From Lysobacter sp. GX 14042 (lineage in GTDB: Bacteria; Pseudomonadota; Gammaproteobacteria; Xanthomonadales; Xanthomonadaceae), in contig NZ_JAJUWY010000001.1 of assembly GCF_021390425.1 (NCBI RefSeq), positions 496,001 to 560,000 on the forward strand: a stretch of 64,000 bases of DNA, in the 5' to 3' direction. The notes beneath the pieces were generated by a model that did not search any database, was not told the DNA's origin, and was given only the letters and a program-made list of their open reading frames with translations. Numbering within the stretch: the stretch's first letter is position 1; each line of letters begins with the position of its first letter. Shown here one piece after another: positions 34,044-44,676 of this stretch. A program made the position numbers and the translations under genes.

Positions 34044-34814
34044 CTACCCGTTTGCGGTGAGGCGCGCCTCGGCGCGGGCAAGGTCCTCGGGGGTGTCCAC
34101 GCCCGGGGGGAACGGCTCGGGGGTCAGGCCGGCGGCGATGCGGAAGCCGGCCTCCAGCACGCGCAGTTGCTCCAGCGACTCCACCTGCTCCAGCCGGCCC
34201 GGCGACAGCGAGGCGAAACGCTGCAGGAAGCCGGCGGTGTAGCAATAGATGCCGATGTGCCGCAGCCAATGGTCGCCGCCGGGCATCCGCTCCGGGTCGC
34301 GGGCGAAGTCGTCGCGCGGCCACGGCACGGGCGCCCTGCTGAAATACAGCGCATCGCCGGAGCTGGCGCGGACCAGCTTCACCGCGTTGGGATCACGCAG
34401 GGTCGCGAGGTCCCCGACCGGCGTGGCCAAGGTCGCCATCTCCGCCCCGCTGGAGACCAGCAGGGAGGCCACCGCGCGGATCCCGGCGGCCGGCGCGAAC
34501 GGCTCGTCGCCCTGCAGGTTGACCACCACCTGGTCGTCGTCCCAGCCGGCGATCCGCGCGCATTCGGCCAGCCGGTCGGTCCCCGAGGCGTGGCTGGTGG
34601 CGGTCAGCGCGACCTGCACGCCGCTGCCCTCCAGCGCCCGCACGATGCGCTCGTCATCGGCGGCCACCCAGACCTCGCGGGCACCCGAGGCCAGTGCCCG
34701 GCGCGCCACGTGCAGCACCAGCGGCTCGCCGGCGAGCAGGCGCAGCGGCTTGCCCGGCAACCGGGTGGCGTCGTGCCGGGCGGGAATCGCGACAACGAAA
34801 TCGGGAAAATTCAT
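34044..34814 (-). CDS. kdsB: 3-deoxy-manno-octulosonate cytidylyltransferase
   Basis: KdsB activates KDO with CTP to give CMP-KDO for the LPS inner core. The 256-residue cytoplasmic protein has the family opening [18 protein letters not shown] with the nucleotide-binding Arg/Lys, then [19 protein letters not shown] and [10 protein letters not shown]. All of these are normal for the enzyme. It is the last gene of the envelope block, 27 nt after lpxK on the same strand. Confidence 0.96.
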   Translation of the reverse strand: MNFPDFVVAIPARHDATRLPGKPLRLLAGEPLVLHVARRALASGAREVWVAADDERIVRALEGSGVQVALTATSHASGTDRLAECARIAGWDDDQVVVNLQGDEPFAPAAGIRAVASLLVSSGAEMATLATPVGDLATLRDPNAVKLVRASSGDALYFSRAPVPWPRDDFARDPERMPGGDHWLRHIGIYCYTAGFLQRFASLSPGRLEQVESLEQLRVLEAGFRIAAGLTPEPFPPGVDTPEDLARAEARLTANG

Positions 34815-34841
34815 GTCTCGGAGCCTTGCATGGCGGCCACC

Positions 34842-35885
34842 CTACGCGCGGGGCGAGGCGACGCTGTCCAGGCGGTCGAGGAACGCCACCCAGAACGCCT
34901 CCGGCAGCTCGGCCCGGATCGGCACGCTGTAGAAGGCCTCGGTGGCGAAGCCGGCGCACTTCACCGCGTCCTTCTCGGTCATCAGCACCGGCAACGGGCT
35001 GCCGAACTCGAAGTCCTCGGCGCGGTAGCGGTGGTGGTCGGCGAAGGCGTGCGGGACCACCGCGATGCCCATGTCGCGCAGCATGCCGAAGAAGCGCTCG
35101 GGATTGCCGATGCCGGCGACCGCATGCACCCGGTGGCCGACGAAGGATTCCAGGCTGCGCGGGCGCCCGCCGCGCACCGGCACCGCGCGGTCGAACACCA
35201 GCCGCATCGGCCACTCGCCAAAGCCGGTCGCGGTGCCGCCGTTGCCGCCGGTGTTCCTGGCACCGGCGACGTTGACCACGCGGAAGTCGCAGCGCGCGGC
35301 GCGGGCCGGCAGTTCGCGCAGCGGACCGGCGGGCAGCAGGCGGCCGTTGCCGTAGCGGCGGCGTGCGTCGACCACTTCGATCTCGATGTCGCGGTCGAGC
35401 CGGTAGTGCTGCAGGCCGTCGTCGCACAGCACGATGTCGCAGCCGGCGCCGGCCAGGGCGGCCGCGGCGGCGGCGCGGTCGCGGTCGGCACGCAGCGGCA
35501 CCCCGGTGCGGCGGGCGATCAGCACCGGCTCGTCGCCGCCCTGCTCCGGCGGCGTGTCGGCCTCCACCCAGATCGGCCGCGAGGCTTCGGCGCGACCATA
35601 GCCACGGCTCGCGACGCCCGGATTCCAGCCTTCCGAGCGCAGCCGCTCGGCCAGGGCGATGGTCAACGGGGTCTTGCCGGCGCCGCCGGCGGTGATGTTG
35701 CCCACCACCACCACCGGCACGCCGGGATGGCGGCGCCGCAGCAGGCCGACGGAATAGAGTTGGCGGCGAAGTCCGCTCAGGCCGCCGTAGACCAGCGACA
35801 GCAGGCGCATCGGCAACGGGACGGGGACTTCGCTGTACCAGTAGTGCGGCTGGTGCTCTCGCCGCGCAGCGGGGGGCTGGCTCAT
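34842..35885 (-). CDS. lpxK: tetraacyldisaccharide 4'-kinase
   Basis: LpxK phosphorylates the 4' position of the lipid A disaccharide at the inner membrane. The 347-residue protein has an N-terminal amphipathic or membrane segment, the P-loop [13 protein letters not shown], the DDGLQHYRL block and the conserved HAFADHHRY motif. Its start overlaps the msbA stop by four bases, so the lipid A kinase and its exporter are co-translated. Confidence 0.95.
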   Translation of the reverse strand: MSQPPAARREHQPHYWYSEVPVPLPMRLLSLVYGGLSGLRRQLYSVGLLRRRHPGVPVVVVGNITAGGAGKTPLTIALAERLRSEGWNPGVASRGYGRAEASRPIWVEADTPPEQGGDEPVLIARRTGVPLRADRDRAAAAAALAGAGCDIVLCDDGLQHYRLDRDIEIEVVDARRRYGNGRLLPAGPLRELPARAARCDFRVVNVAGARNTGGNGGTATGFGEWPMRLVFDRAVPVRGGRPRSLESFVGHRVHAVAGIGNPERFFGMLRDMGIAVVPHAFADHHRYRAEDFEFGSPLPVLMTEKDAVKCAGFATEAFYSVPIRAELPEAFWVAFLDRLDSVASPRA

Positions 35886-37648
35886 TGCGCCTCGCGGAAC
35901 TGCATGCGGTGCAGGTGCGCGTACAGCCCGCCGCGCGCCAGCAATTCGGAATGGGTGCCTCGCTCGACGATGCGCCCTTCATCCATGACCAGGACCTGGT
36001 CGGCGTGCTCGATGGTCGACAGCCGGTGGGCGATGACCAGTGTGGTGCGGTCGGGCATCAACCGCTCCAGTGCATCCTGCACCAGCCGCTCGGACTCGGT
36101 GTCCAGGGCCGCGGTGGCCTCGTCGAGGATCAGCACCGGCGCGTCCTTGAGCATCGCCCGGGCAATCGCCAGGCGCTGGCGCTGGCCGCCGGAGAGCCGG
36201 CCGCCCTTGGCCCCGATGCCGGTGTCCAGGCCCTCGGGCATGTGCTCGACGAACTCCATTGCATTGGCGCCGCGGATCGCCTGTTCCAGCGCATCGGGCG
36301 GAGCCTGCTCCAGCTCGCCATAGGCGACGTTGGCGGCCACGCTGCCGTCGAACAGCATCACCTGCTGGCTGACCAGTGCGATCTGCCGGCGTAGGTCGGC
36401 CAGCGGGTAGTCCTGCAGCGGGTGGCCGTCGAGCAGGATGTGTCCGGATTCGGGCTCATAGAAGCGCGGGATCAGCTTGATCAGGCTGGACTTGCCGCTC
36501 CCGGAACGGCCGATGATGGCGGTCACGGTGCCGGGCGCGGCGGTGAAGCTGACCCCGTTGATCGCCGCCCGGTCCTGCCCCGGGTAGCGCGCGACCACGT
36601 CCTGGAACTCGATCAGCCCGCGGGCACGCGGCAGCGGGCGGGTGCCGTGGTCCGGCTCGTCCTCGGCGTCGGTGATGGCGAACAGCCGGTCGGCCGAGGC
36701 CACCCCGCGCTGGAGCATGTTCTGCACGTTGGTGAGCGACTTCAACGCCGGGATGATCGCCATCATCGCGATCATCAGGGCGACGAAGCCGCCGGCACTG
36801 AGCCGGCCAGCCTGTGCCTCGAAGCCGGCCAGCAGCAGCAGCGCGGCCAGGCCGACCGCGCCGATCATCTGCACCATCGCCGAGGAGATGCTGCGGGTGG
36901 ATTCCACCTTCAGGCTCAGCTTGAGGTGGTGGTCGGCCTGCTTGCGGTAGCGCGCCAGCTCGCCGGCCTGGGCACCGTAGACCTTGACCTCCTGCTGCCC
37001 GCCCAGGGCCTGGTCGGCCTGCTGCATCAGCGCCGCGCCGCTTTCCTGGATGCGGTGGCTCAACCGCCGGTAGCGCTTGCCGACCTTGTCCATCACCCAG
37101 GCCAGCGGCGGCGCCAGCACCAGGATCGCCGCGGTCACCTGCCAGCTGGTCCACAGCATCACCGCGAGCATCGCGATCACCTGCAGCGACTGCTGCAGCA
37201 TCACCTTCACCGCATCGATCGCGGCCTGCGCGACCTGGTCGCTGTCCGAGCCCAGCCGCACCAGCATCGAAGGCACCGGCTCGGCGTCGAAACGCTGGCC
37301 CGGCAGGCGCAGGTACTTGCCCAGTACCTGGACCCGGAAGTCGCGCGCGATGCCGCGGCCGGCGCGGGCCATGTTGTAGTCGGTCAGGTAGCCGGCGACC
37401 CCGCGCAGCAGGAACAGCACCACGATCACCGCCGGCAGCAGGTAGCTGGACCCGGCACCGCGGTCGATGAAGGTGACATCGATCACCGGCTCCATCAGCT
37501 TGGCGAAGGCGCCCGCGGCGATGGCCTCGATCACCATGCCGACGCTGGCGAACGCGAGCAGCCGCCGGTACGGGCGGGCAAAGCCGAGCAGGCGGCGGTA
37601 GACCTGCCAGGGGGTGGCCTCGGTCTGCGGCAGGGTCCGCTGGCTCAC
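35882..37648 (-). CDS. msbA: lipid A export ATP-binding/permease protein
   Basis: MsbA flips core-lipid A across the inner membrane. The 588-residue half-transporter has six membrane helices in its first 330 residues and an ABC domain. The domain carries Walker [10 protein letters not shown], signature [15 protein letters not shown], Walker [13 protein letters not shown] and the switch His in VIAHRLSTI. Together with lpxK and kdsB it forms a lipid A maturation unit. It overlaps both neighbours (exbD upstream, lpxK downstream) by four bases. Confidence 0.95.
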   Translation of the reverse strand: MSQRTLPQTEATPWQVYRRLLGFARPYRRLLAFASVGMVIEAIAAGAFAKLMEPVIDVTFIDRGAGSSYLLPAVIVVLFLLRGVAGYLTDYNMARAGRGIARDFRVQVLGKYLRLPGQRFDAEPVPSMLVRLGSDSDQVAQAAIDAVKVMLQQSLQVIAMLAVMLWTSWQVTAAILVLAPPLAWVMDKVGKRYRRLSHRIQESGAALMQQADQALGGQQEVKVYGAQAGELARYRKQADHHLKLSLKVESTRSISSAMVQMIGAVGLAALLLLAGFEAQAGRLSAGGFVALMIAMMAIIPALKSLTNVQNMLQRGVASADRLFAITDAEDEPDHGTRPLPRARGLIEFQDVVARYPGQDRAAINGVSFTAAPGTVTAIIGRSGSGKSSLIKLIPRFYEPESGHILLDGHPLQDYPLADLRRQIALVSQQVMLFDGSVAANVAYGELEQAPPDALEQAIRGANAMEFVEHMPEGLDTGIGAKGGRLSGGQRQRLAIARAMLKDAPVLILDEATAALDTESERLVQDALERLMPDRTTLVIAHRLSTIEHADQVLVMDEGRIVERGTHSELLARGGLYAHLHRMQFREAQ

Positions 37649-38076
37649 GGCGCTGCCCCGTCCACGTCGGGTGACGCCGTGGCGTTCATGATGGTCCGGA
37701 AGCCGAGTTGACCCAACGCATCATAGGCAGTGATCACCGACTGCCAAGGGGTGCGGGCATCGGCGCGCAGCATCACCGGGCGCTCGCGGTCCTCGCCGGC
37801 GACCTCGCGGATGGTCGCCTTGAGCGATTCCACGTCGTCGCGCAGCACCTCGCGGTCGCCGACGAAGTAGCGTCCCTGCGCGTTGACCAGCAGCAGCAGG
37901 GGCTGGTCGGCGGCCGCCTGCTCGCCGCTGGCCCGCGGCAGCTCGAGCCGGATCACCGAGCGCGCGTCGAAGGTCGCGGTGACGACGAAGAAGATGATCA
38001 TCACCAGGATGACGTCGATCAGCGGGATCATGTTGATCTCCGGCTCGTCGTCGCGGCGATGGTCGCGGATCCGCAT
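37645..38076 (-). CDS. exbD: biopolymer transport protein ExbD
   Basis: ExbD works with ExbB to couple the proton gradient to TonB-dependent import. The 143-residue protein has one N-terminal helix following EPEINMIPLIDVILVMIIFF, with the Asp of the helix being the proton-path residue, and a periplasmic domain. No tonB gene is adjacent. Its position directly before msbA is typical of xanthomonads and suggests a role in envelope energisation. Confidence 0.93.
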   Translation of the reverse strand: MRIRDHRRDDEPEINMIPLIDVILVMIIFFVVTATFDARSVIRLELPRASGEQAAADQPLLLLVNAQGRYFVGDREVLRDDVESLKATIREVAGEDRERPVMLRADARTPWQSVITAYDALGQLGFRTIMNATASPDVDGAAP

Positions 38077-38080
38077 CCGC

Positions 38081-38755
38081 TCAGCCCTTGGTGACCGGCG
38101 GGTTGATGCCGTGCCCGCCGGCGGCCACCGGCACGGCGACCGGGGCCGGGTCGAGCACGTCCAGCAGGCGGATCGCCTCCGATTCCATGTCGACGATGTA
38201 GCCGGCGATGCGGCCGCGGAACCAGCGGTGCGCCCACAGCGCCGGGATCGCCACGACCATGCCGGCGGCGGTGCACACCAGGGCCTTGCCGATGCCGCCG
38301 GCCAGTTCGTTCACGTCACCGATGCCGTAGTCGAGGATCCCCAGGAACATCTCGATCATTCCGATCACCGTGCCCAGCAGACCCAGCAGCGGGCCGGCCG
38401 CGGCGATCGTGCCCAGGGTGTTGAGGAAACGCTCCATGGCGTGCACCAGGTGGCGGCCCACGTCCTCGATCCGCTCGCGTACCTGGTCACGGGGACGGTG
38501 GCGGACCTCCAGTGCGGCGGCCAGCAGCGCCCCCAGTGGCGAGGTGCCGCGCAGGGACTCGATATGCGCCGGGTCCAGCCGCCCGCCGGCGGCCCAGGTG
38601 CGGACCTCCTCGCCGAGTCCGGGCGGCAGCACCGAGCCGCGCCTGAGGGTCCAGGCACGCTCGACGATCAAGGCCAGCGCGAGCGCGGACAGCAGCAGCA
38701 GCGGGATCATCGGCCAGCCGCCGGCCCTTACCAGTTCCAGCACATCCATCTCCAT
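38081..38755 (-). CDS. exbB: MotA/TolQ/ExbB proton channel protein
   Basis: ExbB forms the pentameric proton channel with ExbD. The 224-residue protein has a first helix (GGWPMIPLLLLSALALALIVE) and the conserved TolQ/ExbB helices with GTIAAAGPLLGLLGTVIGMI and LVCTAAGMVVAIPA. The start may be ATG 38755 or 38749. It is four bases from exbD, and both should be made together. Confidence 0.93.
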   Translation of the reverse strand: MEMDVLELVRAGGWPMIPLLLLSALALALIVERAWTLRRGSVLPPGLGEEVRTWAAGGRLDPAHIESLRGTSPLGALLAAALEVRHRPRDQVRERIEDVGRHLVHAMERFLNTLGTIAAAGPLLGLLGTVIGMIEMFLGILDYGIGDVNELAGGIGKALVCTAAGMVVAIPALWAHRWFRGRIAGYIVDMESEAIRLLDVLDPAPVAVPVAAGGHGINPPVTKG

Positions 38756-38805
38756 GCGGGGCCGGAGGGCCCCCGATCGGCGCGATAGGATAACGCGGCA
38801 CCCGC

Positions 38806-41217
38806 TCAGTCCGGCACGCCCGCGGCACGTCGGCGCGCATCCCACAGCCGCGGATGGGTACTGCGTCGCGTCTGGACCGCGATGCCCTGCGCACCCAGGC
38901 GTACGTGCACCGCCCCGCCGTCCGCACTCGAGGTCACCCCGGCACCGGCCTGCGACCAGCGCTCGACCACTTCCGGCCGCGGGTGGCCGAACAGGTTTCC
39001 GTGTCCGGCCGAGACCAGCGCGTGGCGCGCACCGGTAGCCGCCACGAACTCCGGGTCCGACGAGCTGCGGCTGCCGTGGTGGGCGACGACGACGACCTCG
39101 GCGGCCGCCAGCGAGCGGCCGCCAGGCGCCTGCTGGCCGGCCAGGCGGCGCTCGATGACCTCGCCGATGTCGCCTGGCAGCAGGACCGAACCATGGACCG
39201 TGGTGATCCGCAGCACGCAGCTGGCGTCGTTGCCCAGGTAGGGAAAGTGCGGCGGCGGATGCAGGTACCCGAAGCCCACCCCGTCGAGCTCCCACTGCCT
39301 GCCCGCCTCGCATGGATCGGCGCCTTCGATCCCGGCGCCGTCGGGTGCCTCCAGCCGCGCCACCGGCATCCCGGCCATGACCGCGGTCAGCCCGCCGGCG
39401 TGGTCGCCGTCGGCATGGCTCACCACCACCCGTTCCAGCCTGCGGACGCCCAGGGCATGCAGGGCCGGCAGCACCACCCGCTCACCAGCGTCGAAACCCT
39501 CCGGCACCGCCGGCCCGGTGTCGTAGAGCACGGCGTGTTCCGCCGTGCGCACCACCACCGACAGGCCCTGCCCGACATCGAGCAGGTGCAGATCCGCCTC
39601 GCCATGCGCCGGGAGGTTCCGGTCCGGCCACAGCAGCGGCAACCACAGCAGCAGTGCCAGCCCGCGTCCCGGCAGTCCACGTGGCAGCAACAACCAGAAC
39701 GCGCCGGCCAGCGCCAGCGGCACCGCCGCCCAGTGCGGCTCGGGCAGCCACCACAGCGCCAGCGGGCTGGCCGCCATGCGCTCGAACAGGGGCCAGCTCA
39801 CCGCAAAACACCATTCCGCCAGGCGCCAGGCCCAGCCGCCCGAGCCGGGTGCCAGCCACTCCAGCCCGGTGCCCAGCAGCGACAGCGGAACCACCACCAG
39901 GCTCCACCACGGAATCGCCACCAGGTTGGCCAGCGGCCCGGCAAGCGAGGCCTGGTTGAACAGCAGCACGGTCAGCGGCAGCAGCCCGACGGTCGCCACG
40001 CCCTGCGCTCCCAGCAGGTCGCGCAATGGCTGGCGGCCGGCACGCGGCAGGCACCAGACCAGCCAGGCCACCCCGGCAAAGCTGAGCCAGAACCCCGCGC
40101 CCAGCACCGCCAGCGGGTCGAACAGCAGGATCAGGATCGCCGCCAGCGCCAGCGACTCGAAGGCGCCACTGCGCCGCCGCAGCAGGCGCAGCATGGCGAC
40201 CACCGCGATCATCAGCACCGTACGCACGGTCGGCAGCGCGAAGCCCGCCGCGGCCGCATACAGGGTCGCGCCGAACAATGCCGCCACCCCTGCCGCCACC
40301 GGGGTCGGGACCCGGCGGGCACAAGCGGGACACAACCACCACAGCCCCCGGACCAGCAGGGCGAAGAATCCGGCCACCAGCCCGACATGGAAGCCGGAGA
40401 TCGCGATCAGGTGGGTCAGGCCGGTGGCACGCAGCACCCGCCAGTCCTCGTCGGCCAGGCCACGGGTGTCGCCGAGCGCCAGCGCCTGCACCTGGCGCAC
40501 GCCCCCGCCCCGCACCACGGCCGCCATCCGGTCGGCCATCGCCTCGCGCCAGGCCTGCAAGCCGCGCGGCGGTGACAGCGGCCGCGCCGCGTCCGGCTCG
40601 CGGACGTAACCGGTGCCGCTGATGCGCCGGGCAAGGGCATGCTTTTCGTTGTCCTGGCCACCGGGATTGCGCAGGCCGCCGGGCGGTCGCAAGCGCAGGT
40701 CGAATTCCCAGTCCTGCCCTGCCCGCAACCGGTCGCGACCGGAGGAGCTGCCGTCAAAGCCGTCGTACCAGGACAGCCGCAGCAGGCGCCCACGCACACG
40801 CGGGTCCTGCGCGCTGCCGCCGTGGACGCGCAACATGAAAGCGGTGCGCCGCGCCTGGTGGTCGGGCAACTCGACCACCCGGCCGGCGACCCGCAGGTCG
40901 AGCGGTCCATCCGGCGGCAGCTGCACCGAAAGCGCGTAGCCGGCATGCAGGCCCGCCAGCCCGAAACCGCACAGCAGTGCGCCCAGCCAGCGGGCGCGCC
41001 GCCCGCGCCACCACCCTGCCGCTCCGGCCAGCAGCGCGACGGCCAGGAGTGGCCAGGGGGGCAAGACAGGGAGCAACAGCAGCCCCAGGGTGCCGCCCAG
41101 CAGTGCGGCCGCCACCGGCACGCCCAGGGCGCGCATCGCCGCGGGAGCCGCGGCCGCCGTGCCGTCGAGGGAAACCACCGGTTGTCTGGACTGCGGCGTC
41201 CATGCCGCTTTGCTCAT
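38806..41217 (-). CDS. comEC: DNA internalization-related competence protein ComEC/Rec2
   Basis: ComEC is the inner-membrane channel that takes up single-stranded DNA in natural transformation. The 803-residue protein has an N-terminal helix bundle and OB-like domain (DUF4131), a multi-helix competence domain (ALALGDTRGLADEDWRVLRA, LIAISGFHVGLVAG), and a C-terminal metallo-beta-lactamase domain with HADGDHAGG and AHHGSRSS. All regions look complete, so competence is plausible. It lies in the middle of envelope genes, 30 nt after lolD, and is not in a com operon. Confidence 0.94.
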   Translation of the reverse strand: MSKAAWTPQSRQPVVSLDGTAAAAPAAMRALGVPVAAALLGGTLGLLLLPVLPPWPLLAVALLAGAAGWWRGRRARWLGALLCGFGLAGLHAGYALSVQLPPDGPLDLRVAGRVVELPDHQARRTAFMLRVHGGSAQDPRVRGRLLRLSWYDGFDGSSSGRDRLRAGQDWEFDLRLRPPGGLRNPGGQDNEKHALARRISGTGYVREPDAARPLSPPRGLQAWREAMADRMAAVVRGGGVRQVQALALGDTRGLADEDWRVLRATGLTHLIAISGFHVGLVAGFFALLVRGLWWLCPACARRVPTPVAAGVAALFGATLYAAAAGFALPTVRTVLMIAVVAMLRLLRRRSGAFESLALAAILILLFDPLAVLGAGFWLSFAGVAWLVWCLPRAGRQPLRDLLGAQGVATVGLLPLTVLLFNQASLAGPLANLVAIPWWSLVVVPLSLLGTGLEWLAPGSGGWAWRLAEWCFAVSWPLFERMAASPLALWWLPEPHWAAVPLALAGAFWLLLPRGLPGRGLALLLWLPLLWPDRNLPAHGEADLHLLDVGQGLSVVVRTAEHAVLYDTGPAVPEGFDAGERVVLPALHALGVRRLERVVVSHADGDHAGGLTAVMAGMPVARLEAPDGAGIEGADPCEAGRQWELDGVGFGYLHPPPHFPYLGNDASCVLRITTVHGSVLLPGDIGEVIERRLAGQQAPGGRSLAAAEVVVVAHHGSRSSSDPEFVAATGARHALVSAGHGNLFGHPRPEVVERWSQAGAGVTSSADGGAVHVRLGAQGIAVQTRRSTHPRLWDARRRAAGVPD

Positions 41218-41247
41218 CGCGCATTCCTTGCGGTCGCTTGCCTTGCG

Positions 41248-41943
41248 TCAGTCGTCCTCGCCCTGCCATTGGCGCAGGCGGCCTTCGTGCAGTTCGAGCA
41301 CCCGGTCCAGGCGCCGCGCGAGGCTGCGGTCATGGGTCACCAGCACCAGGCTGGTCCCCTGGTCACGGTTGAGCTCGAGCATCATCCCGAACACCTTCGC
41401 GGCGGTCTTCTCGTCGAGGTTGCCGGTGGGCTCGTCGCCCAGCACGCAGGCCGGTCGGTTCACCAGGGCGCGGGCGACCGCGGCACGCTGGCGCTCACCG
41501 CCGGAAAGCTCCCCGGGCTTGTGCTCCAGCCGGTGCTCCAGGCCCACGGACTCCAGCAGGGCCTGAGCCCGGTCGCGGGCCTCCGGGATTCCGCGCCCTG
41601 CCAGCAGCACCGGCAGCATCACGTTCTCCAGCGCGGTGAACTCGGGCAGCAGGTGGTGGAACTGGTAGACGAAGCCCAGCGAGCGGTTGCGCAGCACCCC
41701 GCGGGCCGCCTCTCCAAGCCCGTTCATGCGCTGGCCGGCGACGTGCACCTCACCGGCGCTCGGGGTATCCAGGCCGCCCAGCAAGTGCAGCAGGGTGCTC
41801 TTGCCCGCCCCGGACGGACCGAGGATGGCGACCGTCTCGCCGGCCGCCACCGCCAGGTCCAGGTCCTTGAACACCGGCGTGACGAGCTTGCCCTCGCGGT
41901 AGGTCTTGCCCAGCCCGCGGCATTCGATCACCACCTCACTCAT
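41248..41943 (-). CDS. lolD: lipoprotein-releasing system ATP-binding protein
   Basis: LolD powers the LolCDE complex, which extracts outer-membrane lipoproteins from the inner membrane and passes them to LolA. The 231-residue protein has Walker [10 protein letters not shown], the Q-loop [12 protein letters not shown] (the Lol-specific tail of this loop), signature [15 protein letters not shown], Walker [12 protein letters not shown] and the switch His in VTHD. Its start overlaps the lolC-type permease stop by eight bases. Confidence 0.95.
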   Translation of the reverse strand: MSEVVIECRGLGKTYREGKLVTPVFKDLDLAVAAGETVAILGPSGAGKSTLLHLLGGLDTPSAGEVHVAGQRMNGLGEAARGVLRNRSLGFVYQFHHLLPEFTALENVMLPVLLAGRGIPEARDRAQALLESVGLEHRLEHKPGELSGGERQRAAVARALVNRPACVLGDEPTGNLDEKTAAKVFGMMLELNRDQGTSLVLVTHDRSLARRLDRVLELHEGRLRQWQGEDD

Positions 41944-43180
41944 AGCGCAGCGCCTCCGCCGGCTGCATGCGTGCGGCGCGCCAGGCGGGATACAGCGTGG
42001 CCAGGAACGCCATCGCCAGCGCGACCAGGGCGACCGCGGTGACGTCCGCCGGCTCGAGCTCGGTCGGCAGGCCGGTGATGTAATAGACGTCCGACGGCAG
42101 CAGGGTCACGCCGAACACTTTCTCGATCGCGAACAGGATGTTTTCCAGGTTGAGCGTCAGCACGATGCCGCCGGCCACGCCCAGCGCGGTGCCGATCACC
42201 CCGATCAGGCTGCCCTGCACCATGAACACCTGCATCACGCCGCGCGGGCTGAGCCCGAGGGTACGCAGGATCGCGATGTCGGCCTGCTTGTCTGTCACCA
42301 GCATCACCTGCGAGGACACCAGGTTGAAGGCGCCCATGGCGATGATCAGCGACAACAGGATCGCCATCATGGTCTTCTCCATGCGCAGGGCGCGGAACAT
42401 GTTGGCGTTGTCGGTGGTCCAGTCGCTGACCCGGTGCGGGCCGCCCAGCTGCAGCGCCAGGTCGCGGGCGACGTCGCCGGCCCGGTCCATGTCGTGCAGC
42501 CGCAGCCGCACTCCGGTCACGCCGGTGTCCATCCGCAGCAGGCGCTGCATGTCGGCCATGCTGACGAAGGCCATGCCGCGGTCGTACTCGTTGTAGCCGA
42601 CCTCGAAGATGCCGCTGACCTTGAAGCGCTTGACCCGCGGCATCGCCCCCACCGGAGTGCTGGAGAACTCGGCGACGGTCATCACCACGTCATCCCCGGC
42701 CCGGACGCCCAACCAGGCGGCCAGCTCGCGCCCGACCAGGATGTTGAAGCTGCCCGGCTGCAGCGACTCCAGCTCGCCCTCGACCATCTTGTCGCCAAGC
42801 ACCGCGACGGTGCGCTCGTCGGCCGGAACCACGCCCCGGACCATCGCCGGCTGCTGGCGCGGGCCGTTGAGCAGGGCCTCCTTTTCCACGTAGGGCGCCG
42901 CGCCGGCGACCCGCGGATCGGACAGGGCCAGGTCGACCGCGCCCTGCCAGTCGACCAGCGGGTCGCCCCAGGCACTGACGGTGGCGTGGGCCGCCATCTG
43001 CAGCATGCGGTCGCGGATCTCGGTCTGGAAGCCGCTCATCACCGCCAGCGTGGTGATCAGCGCCGCCACCCCCAGCGCAATGCCGAGGATGGAGGCCAGC
43101 GAGATGAAGGAGATAAAGCCGTTGCGGCGCTTCGCTCGCAGGTAGCGGAGTCCGATGGCTGCAGGAATGGGCTTGAACAT
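41936..43180 (-). CDS. lolC: lipoprotein-releasing ABC transporter permease (LolC/LolE family)
   Basis: This is the membrane partner of LolD, 414 residues. It has the family opening [26 protein letters not shown] split by a first helix, a periplasmic domain, and three C-terminal helices (including [21 protein letters not shown]). Only one LolC/E-type gene is present here, so it may act as a homodimer (LolF-like) or have its partner elsewhere. It overlaps lolD and lies 6 nt after ygfX. Confidence 0.92.
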   Translation of the reverse strand: MFKPIPAAIGLRYLRAKRRNGFISFISLASILGIALGVAALITTLAVMSGFQTEIRDRMLQMAAHATVSAWGDPLVDWQGAVDLALSDPRVAGAAPYVEKEALLNGPRQQPAMVRGVVPADERTVAVLGDKMVEGELESLQPGSFNILVGRELAAWLGVRAGDDVVMTVAEFSSTPVGAMPRVKRFKVSGIFEVGYNEYDRGMAFVSMADMQRLLRMDTGVTGVRLRLHDMDRAGDVARDLALQLGGPHRVSDWTTDNANMFRALRMEKTMMAILLSLIIAMGAFNLVSSQVMLVTDKQADIAILRTLGLSPRGVMQVFMVQGSLIGVIGTALGVAGGIVLTLNLENILFAIEKVFGVTLLPSDVYYITGLPTELEPADVTAVALVALAMAFLATLYPAWRAARMQPAEALRYE

Positions 43181-43186
43181 GCGCCG

Positions 43187-43654
43187 CTATGGTGCCACCG
43201 ATGCGACCACCGGCGAAGAGGATTCTTGCCCGGCGGCCAGCCGCAACCGGCGCCGGGCTTCCGGCACAAGCACGTCCGGCCACCACACCCGCCGCTGCAT
43301 GCGTCCGCCTTGGCCACGCCAGCGCATGAACGCCAGCGGGCCGCGCCAGGCCACCGACAGGCCCTCCACCGGCACCCCGTCGACCCGGGCCGTGTCCGCG
43401 AACAGCTCCACCCGCAGCGTCGCCGGCCGCAGGTCACGGCGCAGCAGCAGCGCGCCGCGCACCAGCACGGCGACGGCCGCCGGAATGGCGGCCGCGATCG
43501 GGAGTCCCGACAGGAGCAGCGCGGCGACCGCGCCAACAACCAGCAGCGCGGTCACGCGACGCTGCTGGCGCGATGGGCGCCAGAGGAAGACCTCCGGCGC
43601 CGGCTCAGGGTGGCAGCTGGCGGATCTGCTGGACCAGTTCGGCAAGTTCGGCAT
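43187..43654 (-). CDS. ygfX: YgfX-like membrane protein
   Basis: The 155-residue product has two adjacent helices (about residues 34-65) and a basic C-terminal soluble part. This fits YgfX (CptA), the partner of SdhE in many gammaproteobacteria, although the sequence is diverged. The only in-frame ATG, at 43654, lies inside the 3' end of sdhE and gives a 50-nt overlap. A later non-ATG start cannot be excluded. The neighbourhood (sdhE directly upstream) is the main support. Confidence 0.7.
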   Translation of the reverse strand: MPNLPNWSSRSASCHPEPAPEVFLWRPSRQQRRVTALLVVGAVAALLLSGLPIAAAIPAAVAVLVRGALLLRRDLRPATLRVELFADTARVDGVPVEGLSVAWRGPLAFMRWRGQGGRMQRRVWWPDVLVPEARRRLRLAAGQESSSPVVASVAP

Positions 43655-43868
43655 CGGCAGGGGTCTCGCGTCCCATCAACCAGAGCCAGAGCTTATCGTC
43701 CTCGGTATCCAGCAGCCGTAGGAAAATCCCGCGCTCGGCGGCAGGACTGCCCCGCCAGCGGCGGTCGAGCCAGCGGCCGAGCAACTGGTCGAGCTCGCGC
43801 ATGCCGCGCCGGCATTTCCAGCGCAGCCGGCGCAGCTCGGCCTCGTCGGCATCGCCCGTAGCGTCCAT
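43605..43868 (-). CDS. sdhE: FAD assembly factor SdhE
   Basis: SdhE helps attach FAD covalently to SdhA. The 87-residue helical protein has the defining RGxxE motif as R21-G22-M23-R24-E25, in [11 protein letters not shown], and a five-helix pattern. The ATG at 43868 lies 2 nt after the sdhB stop, so it is the last sdh-related gene of the operon. ygfX overlaps its end. Confidence 0.9.
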   Translation of the reverse strand: MDATGDADEAELRRLRWKCRRGMRELDQLLGRWLDRRWRGSPAAERGIFLRLLDTEDDKLWLWLMGRETPADAELAELVQQIRQLPP

Positions 43869-43870
43869 CG

Positions 43871-44662
43871 TCAGAGCGCGCGGCGCTCGAGCATCAGCCT
43901 CTTGATCTCGCCGATCGCCTTGGCCGGGTTCAGGCCCTTCGGGCAGGTCCGGGTGCAGTTCATGATGGTGTGGCAGCGGTACAGCTTGAACGGATCCTCG
44001 AGGTCGTCCAGCCGGGCACCGGTGTCCTCGTCGCGCGAGTCGGCGATCCAGCGGTAGGCCTGCAGCAGGATCGCCGGGCCCAGGTAGCGCTCGCCGTTCC
44101 ACCAGTAGCTCGGGCAGCTGGTCGAGCAGCAGGCGCACAGGATGCACTCGTACAGGCCGTCGAGCTTCTTGCGGTCCTCGGGGGTCTGCAGGCGCTCGCG
44201 GTCGGTCGGCAGCGGGCTCTGGGTCCGCAACCAGGGCTTGATCGAGGCGTACTGGGCGTAGAAGTGGGTCAGGTCCGGCACAAGGTCCTTGACCACCTCC
44301 ATGTGCGGCAGCGGGTAGATCGGCACGTCGCCGTCGCCCTTGCCGCAGTCCTCGATCGCCTTGGTGCAGGCCAGCGTGTTGGTGCCGTCGATGTTCATCG
44401 CGCACGAACCGCAGATGCCCTCGCGGCACGACCGGCGGAAGGTCAGCGTCGGGTCGACCTCGTTCTTGATCTTGATCAGCGCGTCCAGGACCATCGGGCC
44501 GCACTTGTCGAGGTCGATCTCGTAGGTGTCGGTCCGCGGGTTCATGCCGTCATCGGGGCTCCAGCGGTACACCTTGAAGGTGCGCTTGCGGCTGGCACCC
44601 TCGGCCGGCCAGTGGCGGCCCTTCTGGATGCGGGAGTTCTTGGGAAGGTTGAATTCGGCCAT
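43871..44662 (-). CDS. sdhB: succinate dehydrogenase iron-sulfur subunit
   Basis: SdhB passes electrons from the flavin of SdhA to quinone through three iron-sulfur clusters. The 263-residue protein has the [2Fe-2S] block CREGICGSC with a fourth Cys in LAC, the [4Fe-4S] block [11 protein letters not shown], and the [3Fe-4S] block around CTRTCPKG. The ATG at 44662 begins the conserved N-terminus; the frame extends upstream inside sdhA without homology. Confidence 0.96.
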   Translation of the reverse strand: MAEFNLPKNSRIQKGRHWPAEGASRKRTFKVYRWSPDDGMNPRTDTYEIDLDKCGPMVLDALIKIKNEVDPTLTFRRSCREGICGSCAMNIDGTNTLACTKAIEDCGKGDGDVPIYPLPHMEVVKDLVPDLTHFYAQYASIKPWLRTQSPLPTDRERLQTPEDRKKLDGLYECILCACCSTSCPSYWWNGERYLGPAILLQAYRWIADSRDEDTGARLDDLEDPFKLYRCHTIMNCTRTCPKGLNPAKAIGEIKRLMLERRAL

Positions 44663-44676
44663 GGTCTGCGCTGCCC

